This document shows, piece by piece, positions 1 through 7,053 of a stretch of 64,000 bases of DNA (position 1 is its first letter; every line of letters starts with the position of its first letter). Location of the stretch: contig JAHBWV010000001.1 in the NCBI GenBank assembly GCA_019636845.1, positions 868,001 through 932,000 of the forward strand. The letters are read 5' to 3'. The notes under the pieces were generated by a model. It worked only from the letters and a program-made list of their open reading frames with translations, made no database searches and was not told where the DNA came from. The translations under genes were made by a program, and so were the position numbers. The DNA comes from Phycisphaeraceae bacterium. Lineage in GTDB: Bacteria > Planctomycetota > Phycisphaerae > Phycisphaerales > UBA1924.

Positions 1-130
1 GCGCGAGGTCGCCGAGGGAATCGTGGAGGTAGGAGACGTTGGAATCGACCCGAGCAACGCCAGACGTTATGACAAGCCACGCCCACCCGAGTTCGTTCAT
101 GTCGATGGTGTACTTAATCTCGAATGGCAT
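1..130 (-). CDS. Partial hypothetical protein, N-terminus only
   Basis: An open frame begins with ATG at 130 and runs off the left edge of the window, giving about 43 residues beginning MPFEIKYTIDMNELGWAWLV. The composition (mixed hydrophobic and acidic residues, no Arg-rich shadow pattern) looks like real protein. It lies 34 bases downstream of the Imm53-like gene on the same strand, so it may be a second small immunity-type or accessory protein in the same unit. I do not recognise the family, and the rest of the gene is outside the window. Confidence 0.5.
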   Translation of the reverse strand, partial: MPFEIKYTIDMNELGWAWLVITSGVARVDSNVSYLHDSLGDLA

Positions 131-164
131 AGGCTGTTTCTACGATTTCGAGCCGCGGTCTGGT

Positions 165-509
165 TCATCGACTCCGTGTGCCATCGGCCCAGTCGAGAAA
201 GGTGCGAAGGCAGCGCTCCAAGTCGTTGGGACCGCAGGCCGCCTCGAACTTGTCATCATGGACCCAGCAGTCCATCCAAGGGCCGATTTGGTTTCCCTCA
301 TCGTCGTAGTTCGAGTCTTCCTCACCGTCGATAATCTTTTCAAAGGGTCGACCGGCGAGCTGGGTTTCCGTCAGACTGATCGTGATCCACCATCCGGGGT
401 TGTCAAGCGTGCCAATCTTGATTCCGTACGCGTGTTCCCACTCGTCATTGCAGTGCGAGTGGTACCACTTCTGAAGGCGCGAAAGCACGGACTGCTGGTC
501 GGAGCTCAC
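165..509 (-). CDS. Imm53-like immunity family protein
   Basis: A 114-residue acidic, Trp-rich protein. The central segment around residues 22-47 (DEWEHAYGIKIGTLDNPGWW followed by ITISLTET) matches what I know of the Imm53 family, small proteins linked to polymorphic toxin systems that are thought to neutralise a cognate toxin. No toxin gene is visible in the window. It starts with GTG at 509, three bases after the stop of the upstream aldehyde dehydrogenase, with a GGAG ribosome site inside that gene's last codons, so the two are probably cotranscribed. Orphan Imm53 genes occur outside toxin loci, so an immunity role here is inferred from family only. Confidence 0.7.
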   Translation of the reverse strand: MSSDQQSVLSRLQKWYHSHCNDEWEHAYGIKIGTLDNPGWWITISLTETQLAGRPFEKIIDGEEDSNYDDEGNQIGPWMDCWVHDDKFEAACGPNDLERCLRTFLDWADGTRSR

Positions 510-512
510 GGT

Positions 513-2132
513 TCAGATCTCCACGTAGGCACGGAGGCCCTGCATCCCGCCCTCGCGACCGAAGCCGGATTCCTTGTAGCCGCCGAAGGGGCTGGCCGGG
601 TCGAAGCGGTTGTAGGTGTTGCACCAGACGACGCCGGCGCGGAGCTTGGAGGCGATCTGGAAGATCTTCGATCCCTTGTCGGTCCACACCCCCGCGGCGA
701 GCCCGTACGGCGTGTTGTTCGCACGAGTCAGGGCCTCCTCCGGCGTGCGGAAGGACATGACCGCGAGCACCGGGCCGAAGATCTCTTCGCGGGCGATGGT
801 GTGGCTGGGCTGGACGTCTGTAAAGAAGGAAGGGCGGCAGTAGTAGCCCTTCGTGGGAAGGGGCGAGCCGTTCACCTCGTGCAACGTCGCGCCCTCGCGC
901 TTGCCGGACTCAACATATCGATTGATGATGGAGAGCTGCTGCGCGCTGTTGATCGCGCCGATATCGGTGTTCTTATCCAGGGGATCGCCGACGCGCAGGG
1001 ACTTCAACCGGTGGGCGAGCTTCTTGCGGACGGTGTCGAGGATGGATTCCTGAACGAACAGCCGCGAGCCGGCGCAGCAGACGTGTCCCTGGTTGAAGTA
1101 GATGCCCTCGATGATGCCCTCGATCGCCTGATCGATGCTGGCGTCCTCGAAGATGATGTTGGGCGACTTGCCGCCGAGTTCGAGGGTGAGGCGTTTGCTG
1201 GTGCCGGCGACGGCCTTGGCGATGCGCTTGCCGACCTCGGTGGAGCCGGTGAAGGCGATCTTGTGGATGCCGGGGTGTTCGACGATCGCGGCGCCGGTGC
1301 GGCCGTCACCTGTGACGATGTTGACGACGCCGCGTGGCAGGCCGATCTCTTCGAAGATCTCTGCGAGGCGGAGCGCGGTGAGGGATGTGGTTTCGGCGGG
1401 CTTGAGGACGACGGTGTTGCCGCAGGCGAGAGCGGGCGCAAGCTTCCACGCCGCCATCAGCAGCGGGAAGTTCCAGGGGATGATCTGACCGCAGACGCCG
1501 ACGGGGCGCGGCGATCGACCGGCGAAGGCATACTGGAGCTTGTCGGCCCAACCCGCGTGATAGAAGAAGTGTGCGGCGGCCAGCGGGATGTCGATATCGC
1601 GGGATTCCTTGATCGTCTTCCCGCCGTCCATGGTCTCGAGAACGGCGAGTTCTCGGGCGCGTTCCTGGATGCGGCGCGCGATGCGGAAGAGAAACTTGCC
1701 GCGTTCCTTGCCGGAGAGCGACGACCACGCGGGGAGCGCATCGGTCGCGGCGGCGACGGCGGCGTCGACATCGCGTGCCGAGCCCTGAGCGATCTGGCTC
1801 AGCACCCTCTCGTTACCGGGGTTGATGGTGGGGAAGCGTGTGCCCTCGGAGGGTTCAACGAAGCGGCCACCGATGAAGTGACCGTAGGTTGGGGCGATAT
1901 CGACTTTGACCGACTCCGGCGCGGGCGCGTACTCCCAGCCCGCGGCACGCGGTCTGGTGCTCGAAGCAGCGCCTTGGGCCGAGGCGGATCCCTTTCCAGC
2001 CGAGGCGTGCGCTCCGTTGGTTGATGCACCCAGACGCCCGTTCGACGCGGCTCGGGAAGTCCCGGCCCGCGCGGGCTTCTCAGTGGTGCGGGCGGGACGT
2101 GACTTTCTCGGATTGGCAGCGCGTGCGGGCAT
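513..2132 (-). CDS. NAD(P)-dependent aldehyde dehydrogenase family protein
   Basis: A 539-residue protein of the aldehyde dehydrogenase superfamily, oxidising an aldehyde to the acid with NAD(P)+. Residues from about 75 onward carry the family signatures in order: IIPWNFPLLMAAWKLAPALA, the Rossmann segment FTGSTEVGK, the LELGGKSPNIIFEDA glutamate motif, the catalytic cysteine in FNQGHVCCAGSR, and the C-terminal EEIFGPVLAVMSF and PFGGYKESGFGRE motifs. The catalytic Glu and Cys are both present, so it should be active. The first 60-70 residues are an Ala/Ser/Arg/Pro-rich extension not usual for the family. The substrate cannot be told from sequence. The gene lies just upstream of the Imm53-like gene. 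Confidence 0.93.
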   Translation of the reverse strand: MPARAANPRKSRPARTTEKPARAGTSRAASNGRLGASTNGAHASAGKGSASAQGAASSTRPRAAGWEYAPAPESVKVDIAPTYGHFIGGRFVEPSEGTRFPTINPGNERVLSQIAQGSARDVDAAVAAATDALPAWSSLSGKERGKFLFRIARRIQERARELAVLETMDGGKTIKESRDIDIPLAAAHFFYHAGWADKLQYAFAGRSPRPVGVCGQIIPWNFPLLMAAWKLAPALACGNTVVLKPAETTSLTALRLAEIFEEIGLPRGVVNIVTGDGRTGAAIVEHPGIHKIAFTGSTEVGKRIAKAVAGTSKRLTLELGGKSPNIIFEDASIDQAIEGIIEGIYFNQGHVCCAGSRLFVQESILDTVRKKLAHRLKSLRVGDPLDKNTDIGAINSAQQLSIINRYVESGKREGATLHEVNGSPLPTKGYYCRPSFFTDVQPSHTIAREEIFGPVLAVMSFRTPEEALTRANNTPYGLAAGVWTDKGSKIFQIASKLRAGVVWCNTYNRFDPASPFGGYKESGFGREGGMQGLRAYVEI

Positions 2133-2238
2133 GGCACCATTGTAGAGACCGCGTGATCGGGTCGCGATCGGGTGTCAATCCGTGCGGCTTGTGCGGGCTG
2201 CGTCCATGGTGCGCAGGGCCAGGTGATCTCTCCTGCTC

Positions 2239-3009
2239 ATGATCGCGGGTCCGGCTGGACGCGACAGCACAGGTATCCGTTTCCTGAAAAGTATGGCAAG
2301 CCGTGGAAAGACCGGTACATCCCCCCGCAGGCACGAACGCCACCTCACCGAGGGGCTGACATGTGTCACGGGAGATGTGCTGGATCTCTCAACCGGCGGG
2401 ATGCGGGTCAGATCGAACGAACGCCCCCCGGCGAAACCGGGCGCGGTCGCGTCGTTCACGCTCCGCGTCGGCACCAAGACCCTCACGTTGCAGGGACGCG
2501 TCGCCTGGATCAAGAGAGCATCGCTGCTCGGAGGACCATTCGAGTACGGCATCCAGTTCGTCGGCGTCACCGGCGCTGTCGGAAAGGTCCTCGATCAGAT
2601 CGCGATGTACGGCTTTGTCCACGATGGAAAGAGCGAGCCGCATCACACTCCGAGACGAGACGTGGGGGCCGCGGGGGCTGGCTCGGCGCATCGCAGCACC
2701 GGTGCATCAAACGGCCCCGCAAACGCCACGGGTGCATCCGAAGGCACCCCGGACTCGGCACGCCCCAAGGTCACCGTGACGGCGGACCTGCCCTGTTTCT
2801 ACCAGACGCTCGGCGTCGCGTTCGATGCCACCGAACAGCAGGTGCGAGCCGCGTTCCGCCAGTTGGCCAAGAAACTCCACCCCGATGTCTGCAAAGAGCC
2901 CGACGCCGCGGAGCGGTTCGCGTTCATCACCCGCGTCTACGAGGTGCTGAGCGACGACGAACTCCGGGCCAAGTACGACGAGGCAATCGCCAAACGTCGA
3001 GTGGCGTGA
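2239..3009 (+). CDS. PilZ-DnaJ fusion protein
   Basis: A 256-residue protein with two recognisable parts. Residues about 30-125 resemble a PilZ domain: a basic RRHERH stretch is followed by DLSTGGMRV, fitting the RxxxR...D/NxSxxG c-di-GMP-binding pattern. Residues 186-256 form a J domain with the HPD motif in KKLHPDVCKEPD and helix IV residues RVYEVLSDDELRAKYDEA. The linker is low-complexity Ala/Gly/Thr. A J domain recruits and stimulates DnaK (Hsp70), so this could couple c-di-GMP to chaperone activity; that is inference. The start could instead be ATG 2293; neither has a strong ribosome site. It lies about 2.8 kb before pilT but is not in that operon. Confidence 0.85.
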   Translation: MIAGPAGRDSTGIRFLKSMASRGKTGTSPRRHERHLTEGLTCVTGDVLDLSTGGMRVRSNERPPAKPGAVASFTLRVGTKTLTLQGRVAWIKRASLLGGPFEYGIQFVGVTGAVGKVLDQIAMYGFVHDGKSEPHHTPRRDVGAAGAGSAHRSTGASNGPANATGASEGTPDSARPKVTVTADLPCFYQTLGVAFDATEQQVRAAFRQLAKKLHPDVCKEPDAAERFAFITRVYEVLSDDELRAKYDEAIAKRRVA

Positions 3010-3042
3010 TCCGGAGCGGCACGGCCTCTCCAACGCTTCCGT

Positions 3043-3480
3043 TCATGACGCATCGGCTTCGCGTCCATCCTTCTGATCGGACAGCATTCGTTGCAGCCGA
3101 TCAACCTCGTCGATGATCCGGGCAAACTGCTCCCCGAAGGGTGTGAGGCGGTACTCGACATGCGCAGGACGACTGGCAATCTCATGCCGCTCGATGATGC
3201 CGAATCTCAGAAACTTCGCCAGTCGCTCTGAGAGAACCTTGTGCGTCAACCCCGGTGCCGAGCGTTCTAGCGTGCCGGGCCGAAGATTGCCGGCGCGGAT
3301 CTGTGCGAGCACGTGCAACGACCACTTGCATCCGACAACGGATTCGACCATCTCGGCGACCGCGGGAGTCGGGCCGCTGTTCGCAGTCGTCGCCCTGGTC
3401 TTAGCGGGCTCGGGCGCAGCGACAATCCTGCGTGCGCGAGGACGATTCGGGCGGCGTGATGATGAGGATTCGGGACGCAC
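3043..3480 (-). CDS. HxlR-family winged-helix transcriptional regulator
   Basis: The C-terminal 100 residues match the HxlR family: VVGCKWSLHVLAQIRAG, then RSAPGLTHKVLSERLAKFLR as the recognition helix region, then HVEYRLTPFGEQF as the wing. HxlR proteins bind DNA as dimers and often control a divergently transcribed redox or detoxification gene. The frame stays open far upstream to 4188, but that part overlaps other genes. I chose GTG 3480 (145 residues) because an AGAGGG site precedes it by about 8 bases. The basic Pro/Arg/Ala N-terminal tail of about 45 residues is longer than usual. The divergent neighbour is a small thioredoxin-fold protein, a plausible target. Confidence 0.8.
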   Translation of the reverse strand: MRPESSSSRRPNRPRARRIVAAPEPAKTRATTANSGPTPAVAEMVESVVGCKWSLHVLAQIRAGNLRPGTLERSAPGLTHKVLSERLAKFLRFGIIERHEIASRPAHVEYRLTPFGEQFARIIDEVDRLQRMLSDQKDGREADAS

Positions 3481-3564
3481 CGTTTTGTGCCCTCTTGATG
3501 GTTCACGCGGGGCGGCGATGCTCTCTGGTGATCGCGGCACATGCCGCAGAAAGTGAGCATAGCA

Positions 3565-3801
3565 ATGAAAGAGCGAGTGCGTTTCTATCACGCGGGGTGT
3601 CCGGTGTGCGTCGATGCCGAGCGTTCTCTCGCGGGGGCTCTGGACCCTGCGCGATTCGAGGTTGAGATCGTCCACCTCGGTGAGTCGAAGGGGCGAGTGG
3701 CGGAGGCGCGTGATGCGGGAGTCAAATCTGTCCCCGCACTTGTGATGAGTGGACGAGCACTCCATATCAACTTCGGCGCACCGCTTGAAGCGCTGGGCTG
3801 A
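3565..3801 (+). CDS. Small thioredoxin/glutaredoxin-like protein
   Basis: A protein of about 78 residues from ATG 3565, or 86 if ATG 3541 is used; the 3565 start gives the usual compact fold. It begins with a beta strand VRFYHAGCPVC carrying a CxxC redox motif (GCPVC), followed by helix DAERSLAGAL, strand VEIVHLGE, and the conserved VKSVPALVM segment whose proline lies beside the active site in thioredoxin folds. It should be a thiol-disulfide or glutaredoxin-like cytosolic protein. It diverges from the HxlR regulator and is followed by a strong hairpin. The substrate is unknown. Confidence 0.75.
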   Translation: MKERVRFYHAGCPVCVDAERSLAGALDPARFEVEIVHLGESKGRVAEARDAGVKSVPALVMSGRALHINFGAPLEALG

Positions 3802-3817
3802 AGCGATTGACGATCGG

Positions 3818-3852
3818 GCGGACCCACCCGGGGCTCTCTCCGGGTGGGCCGC
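3818..3852. terminator. Bidirectional GC-rich hairpin between convergent genes
   Basis: The left arm GCGGACCCACCCGG pairs with CCGGGTGGGCCGC, leaving one bulged A and an 8-base loop. The hairpin lies 17 bases after the redoxin stop and 50 bases before the end of the opposing gene, as expected for a shared terminator. There is no clear T-run on either side, so it is a hairpin terminator without a classical tail. Confidence 0.65.
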
Positions 3853-3901
3853 GCCCCTCTCTGTCGAGGAGGGATGCACTTCTGGAGGGAGTTCGCAGCG
3901 A

Positions 3902-4555
3902 TCAGGGTACAGCGACTGCATTCGCAGTAACCACCGGGATCTCAATCGGCTCCACTGGCTGAACAACGGTGGTGGCTTTCCACTCGCAGAAGCCCGTATC
4001 CGCTGACCCGACTGGGCCGTTCCGGCGACACCCGACGGGTGGATTGTCGCAGTCGCTGTTGGCGCACGTCTTGTAGACGGTCCCACCGATTCCGCCGCAT
4101 CTGCACTTGGCAGCGGCCGTGACCCCGCCCGTCGAGGTGATGGCGAACCGGGTTGACTCGTGCCCCGGCTCATCCCAGTGGATGACAAGGAGCGAATCCT
4201 CGTCGAGGTCGATGTACCCGCTTATCGCCGCGACGGTCTCCGACAACCAGTTCGCGTGGAAGACCGGTCGATTGTCTGCGTCGGCGCTCATCACGAGATC
4301 GGCGACAAGCTCGTCATCGACGTACAGAACGAGAGATGCGCTCATCGCGTCCCAGAGAAAGTCAACATCGGCGTTGTTGATCGTCACACGCGTGAGCACA
4401 CCCTCTCGTGCGTCGAGCACGTTCCAGACACTCACGGCCGGGTTCCCATCGCGGAACTGGCGCCAGTACGTTTCGATGGGGCTCTCGCCCCGAGCGGCGC
4501 ATGTGGCCATGAGGGTGCAGGCAAGCGCGGCGATCCTTCTCAGCATCGATTCCAT
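3902..4555 (-). CDS. Exported Cys-rich protein of unknown function
   Basis: A 217-residue protein from ATG 4555, chosen because GGAG lies 7 bases upstream; the frame is open to 4591. The N-terminus MESMLRRIAALACTLMATC followed by AARGESP is a clear signal peptide, with the possible lipobox-like Cys not in perfect context. The central half is Asp/Val-rich beta-type sequence. Residues about 150-185 form a cysteine cluster (AAKCRCGGIGG, KTCANSDCDNPPVGCRRN) that could bind metal or form disulfides outside the cytoplasm. The gene follows the 4645-5499 gene on the same strand by about 90 bases and is probably cotranscribed with it. No family recognised. Confidence 0.65.
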   Translation of the reverse strand: MESMLRRIAALACTLMATCAARGESPIETYWRQFRDGNPAVSVWNVLDAREGVLTRVTINNADVDFLWDAMSASLVLYVDDELVADLVMSADADNRPVFHANWLSETVAAISGYIDLDEDSLLVIHWDEPGHESTRFAITSTGGVTAAAKCRCGGIGGTVYKTCANSDCDNPPVGCRRNGPVGSADTGFCEWKATTVVQPVEPIEIPVVTANAVAVP

Positions 4556-4644
4556 GATCGTTCTCCGTGCGCACGCGAACACCACCGACAAGGTGACGCA
4601 TCACGTGGCTGATCTGGGCGGTTCTTCAGATGAAAGGTGTTCGC

Positions 4645-5499
4645 TCAGAAACCCGAGCGTGCAGCAACAGACGACGCACTTCTGGGAGGTGTCGCGCTCT
4701 GAAGCTGCTTGGAGTCGAGTCTCCAGACGATATTCTCAGGGGGCTTGGAAGCCCGAACGAACTCGTAGTATCGCTCTCGCTCGATCGAGTACCGATTCGT
4801 GCTCTGGGAAGTATCCCAACGGACGGGGAGTGATGTATCAGAGTTGATGTAGAGCGTGTTCTTGATCGTGAGTTCGCCGCGTTCTTCGTTCGCAGGGAAT
4901 ATCACAGAATCGTGGAAGACCATACAGCGAACGCCATCAATCATCTGGTCCTCAAGTCGCTCACCATTGAGGATCCGATCGGTCCATGTAGACACGAGAT
5001 CAATCCGTGGGTCGAGCCATGAGGTCATCAGCGTCCCGAACTCACAAGCGGTATCCGGATCGAGCAGCATGGTGAACCCGACACTCACGGCCCCCTCGAC
5101 GAGGGCGAGTTTGTCAAACTCGACAATCACGTTGCGGTACTCAACGTCATCATGGCCGGGAACGAGAACCGGTCGGTACTCCTGCACTCGATCACCTTCG
5201 ATGGCAAACGCGGCGAAGAGGGTGCTGCCGCGAAACGCCTCGACACGCAGCTTGTCGGTGGTCATGTCGCTCCGGACGAGCAACTCCTTCCCCTGGTGCA
5301 CAATCCGGGCATTGACCTGCAGGTACGCCCCGGAAAGCAGAGCGTCGCTGACTCTGGCGGCCAAGTCGACGCGATCGGCACCGGGGTTCCTTGAACTTGG
5401 TGACACCTCATGGAGCACGCCATGGGTCTCTGTCAAGTGCCTTGACAGAACGACAAGGTTGCCGCCTGCGAGTGCCGTGTACAGCGCGAATACGAGCAT
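4645..5499 (-). CDS. Exported or membrane-anchored protein of unknown function
   Basis: A 284-residue protein with a GGGAGG site 5 bases before its ATG. The first 22 residues (MLVFALYTALAGGNLVVLSR) form a hydrophobic signal or anchor. The rest is predicted soluble and beta-rich, with features such as VRSDMTTDKLRVEAFRG and EFVRASKPPENIVWRLDS that recall the LolA/LppX-like or DUF2092 type of periplasmic lipid-binding sheet; this resemblance is weak. The gene is upstream of the exported Cys-rich gene and likely shares a transcript with it. Codon use is less G/C-extreme than in the pilus cluster next door. Confidence 0.65.
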   Translation of the reverse strand: MLVFALYTALAGGNLVVLSRHLTETHGVLHEVSPSSRNPGADRVDLAARVSDALLSGAYLQVNARIVHQGKELLVRSDMTTDKLRVEAFRGSTLFAAFAIEGDRVQEYRPVLVPGHDDVEYRNVIVEFDKLALVEGAVSVGFTMLLDPDTACEFGTLMTSWLDPRIDLVSTWTDRILNGERLEDQMIDGVRCMVFHDSVIFPANEERGELTIKNTLYINSDTSLPVRWDTSQSTNRYSIERERYYEFVRASKPPENIVWRLDSKQLQSATPPRSASSVAARSGF

Positions 5500-5848
5500 G
5501 TTGACCTCCCAACACCATGAATGCGATTAATCAGCAACGCATATCCCCTATGTTAGTGGCATTCGCGACTGCTTCAATCGCGTTGCGGGCTGTGGATAAC
5601 TGAATTTCACATCTTCAGTGTACAGCAGAGTGCGATAACTCACGTTCGTACGTAGCCCGATAGGGTCGGCATATGTCGTCTGTGCCGGCTTGGGTGGCGG
5701 GGCAAGCAGGGTGGGATCGACCGATTGGGAGGCGGGGTGAAGGGGCGCACGCGGTGGGCCGATGAGATTTGAGGACTCAGTGTCCTGCACGACGAGCCCG
5801 TTGAAGGGCGATGGCGCACGGCTCGGCACGATCTGGAGGGAAGCCCGC
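5500..5848. other. Divergent intergenic region before pilT, no gene seen
   Basis: About 350 bases separate the divergent starts at 5499 and 5849. I see no convincing ORF, RNA gene or perfect promoter. A small hairpin (AGGAC, 5-base loop, GTCCT) lies near 5772-5786, upstream of pilT. The part near 5530-5650 is noticeably richer in A/T than the surroundings and is the likely promoter area for both directions. Confidence 0.4.
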
Positions 5849-6904
5849 GTGGACCTGCACACTATTCTCAAAATGGCGTATGAGGCCGATGCGTCGGATA
5901 TTCATCTGGTCGCGGGGCACCCCCCTGTGATGCGCGTGCATCAGGTGATCACGCCGATGAAGTTTCCGGCGATCACGCCTGATGATGCGGAGCAGATGCT
6001 GGACCAGATGACCCAGCCCGAGTCGCGCGCCACCTTCGACAAGCAGAAGGACTCCGACTTCTCCTACGAGGTGCCGAAACTCGCCCGCTACCGCGTGAAC
6101 GCCCACAGGCAACGCGGCACCATCGGCATCGCGATGCGAATGATCAAGACGAAGGTGCCGCCCCTGGGGGCACTGTCGCTGCCGGAGGTGATTGCGCGGC
6201 TGACGTACCTCCCCCGCGGCCTCGTGCTTGTCACCGGCGACACCGGATCCGGAAAGTCCACCACGCTCGCCGCAATGATCCAGGCGATGAACGAGCGATA
6301 TCGCAAGCACATCATCACGCTCGAGGACCCCGTCGAATACACCTTCCAGAGCGACAAGTGCCTCATCGAGCAGCGTGAACTCAACCACGACATGCCCACC
6401 TTCGCATCGGGCCTCAAGCACGCGCTGCGACAGGACCCCGACATCGTGCTCGTCGGTGAAATGCGCGACCTCGAAACCACGGCCCTCGCCATCTCCGCCG
6501 CCGAGACCGGCCACCTCGTCCTCTCGACCCTGCACACGGTCAACGCCTCGCAGACCGTCGAGCGAATCATCGATATGTACCCGGGCGGGCAGCAGAACCA
6601 GATCCGCTCCATGCTCGCCAACACGCTCCAGGCGGTCATCAGCCAGACGCTCTTCAGCCGCATCGACAAGCCCGGCATGATCCCCGCTGTCGAGACGCTC
6701 CTCTGCACCCCCGCCGTCCGGAACCTCATCCGCGAGGCACGCACCTTCGAGATCCCCAACGTCATCGAGACCAGCCGCGCCATCGGCATGTGCTCCCTCG
6801 ACACCTCGATCGCAGAACTCTACTTCAACGGGTTCATCAGCCGCGAGGACGCGATCGCACAGGCGGCGTACCCGGACAAGCTCGAGCGTCAGCTGGTGGC
6901 CTGA
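5849..6904 (+). CDS. pilT: Type IV pilus retraction ATPase PilT
   Basis: A 351-residue hexameric ATPase of the PilT/VirB11 family that powers pilus retraction at the inner membrane. The GTG start at 5849 is preferred over ATG 5762: the protein then begins VDLHTILKMAYEADASDIHL exactly where PilT proteins begin, and GGAGGG lies 8 bases upstream. Visible motifs are Walker A GDTGSGKSTT, the Asp box around LEDPVEYTF, Walker B DIVLVGEMRDLET and the His box around AETGHLVLSTLHT. The C-terminal AIRNL-like segment appears as PAVRNLIREART. It is followed by pilC after a 150-base repeat-containing gap. PilU is the main alternative, but the length and C-terminus favour PilT. Confidence 0.95.
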   Translation: MDLHTILKMAYEADASDIHLVAGHPPVMRVHQVITPMKFPAITPDDAEQMLDQMTQPESRATFDKQKDSDFSYEVPKLARYRVNAHRQRGTIGIAMRMIKTKVPPLGALSLPEVIARLTYLPRGLVLVTGDTGSGKSTTLAAMIQAMNERYRKHIITLEDPVEYTFQSDKCLIEQRELNHDMPTFASGLKHALRQDPDIVLVGEMRDLETTALAISAAETGHLVLSTLHTVNASQTVERIIDMYPGGQQNQIRSMLANTLQAVISQTLFSRIDKPGMIPAVETLLCTPAVRNLIREARTFEIPNVIETSRAIGMCSLDTSIAELYFNGFISREDAIAQAAYPDKLERQLVA

Positions 6905-7053
6905 GCAGAGAGTGATGCAGTGACAGAGCAACGCAGCACAGAGTGGAAGAGATGTAAGGAGGCGCGGGGCGACTTGAGCGGCGGATGAACCAGCGACGAG
7001 AGTCTCTGTGTCACTTCGTCACTCGCTCACTCCGTCACTTCCCCGAGGCACCC
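6905..7053. repeat. CAGAG-type and GTGACNNAGTGA-type short repeats between pilT and pilC
   Basis: Directly after the pilT stop, GCAGTGACAGAGCAACGCAG and CACAGAGTGG form degenerate CAGAG repeats. At about 7009-7042 the opposite-strand form appears as GTGTCACTTCGTCACTCGCT followed by CACTCCGTCACTT. The two halves face each other. They resemble the CAGAG repeats at 23.03 and 24.16 kb and contain no gene. Confidence 0.6.

Noticed and set aside
39..2024. 661-codon plus-strand open frame opposite the aldehyde dehydrogenase
   Set aside because: It is the antisense shadow of a clear ALDH gene in high-GC DNA; composition is Val/Gly/Asp/Arg-rich with no domain.
3481..4188. Upstream extension of the HxlR frame
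   Set aside because: Overlaps the redoxin and the exported protein genes on both strands and shows no domain.
5777..6931. 384-codon minus-strand frame opposite pilT
   Set aside because: Antisense shadow of a gene with full PilT motifs; no ribosome site or domain.
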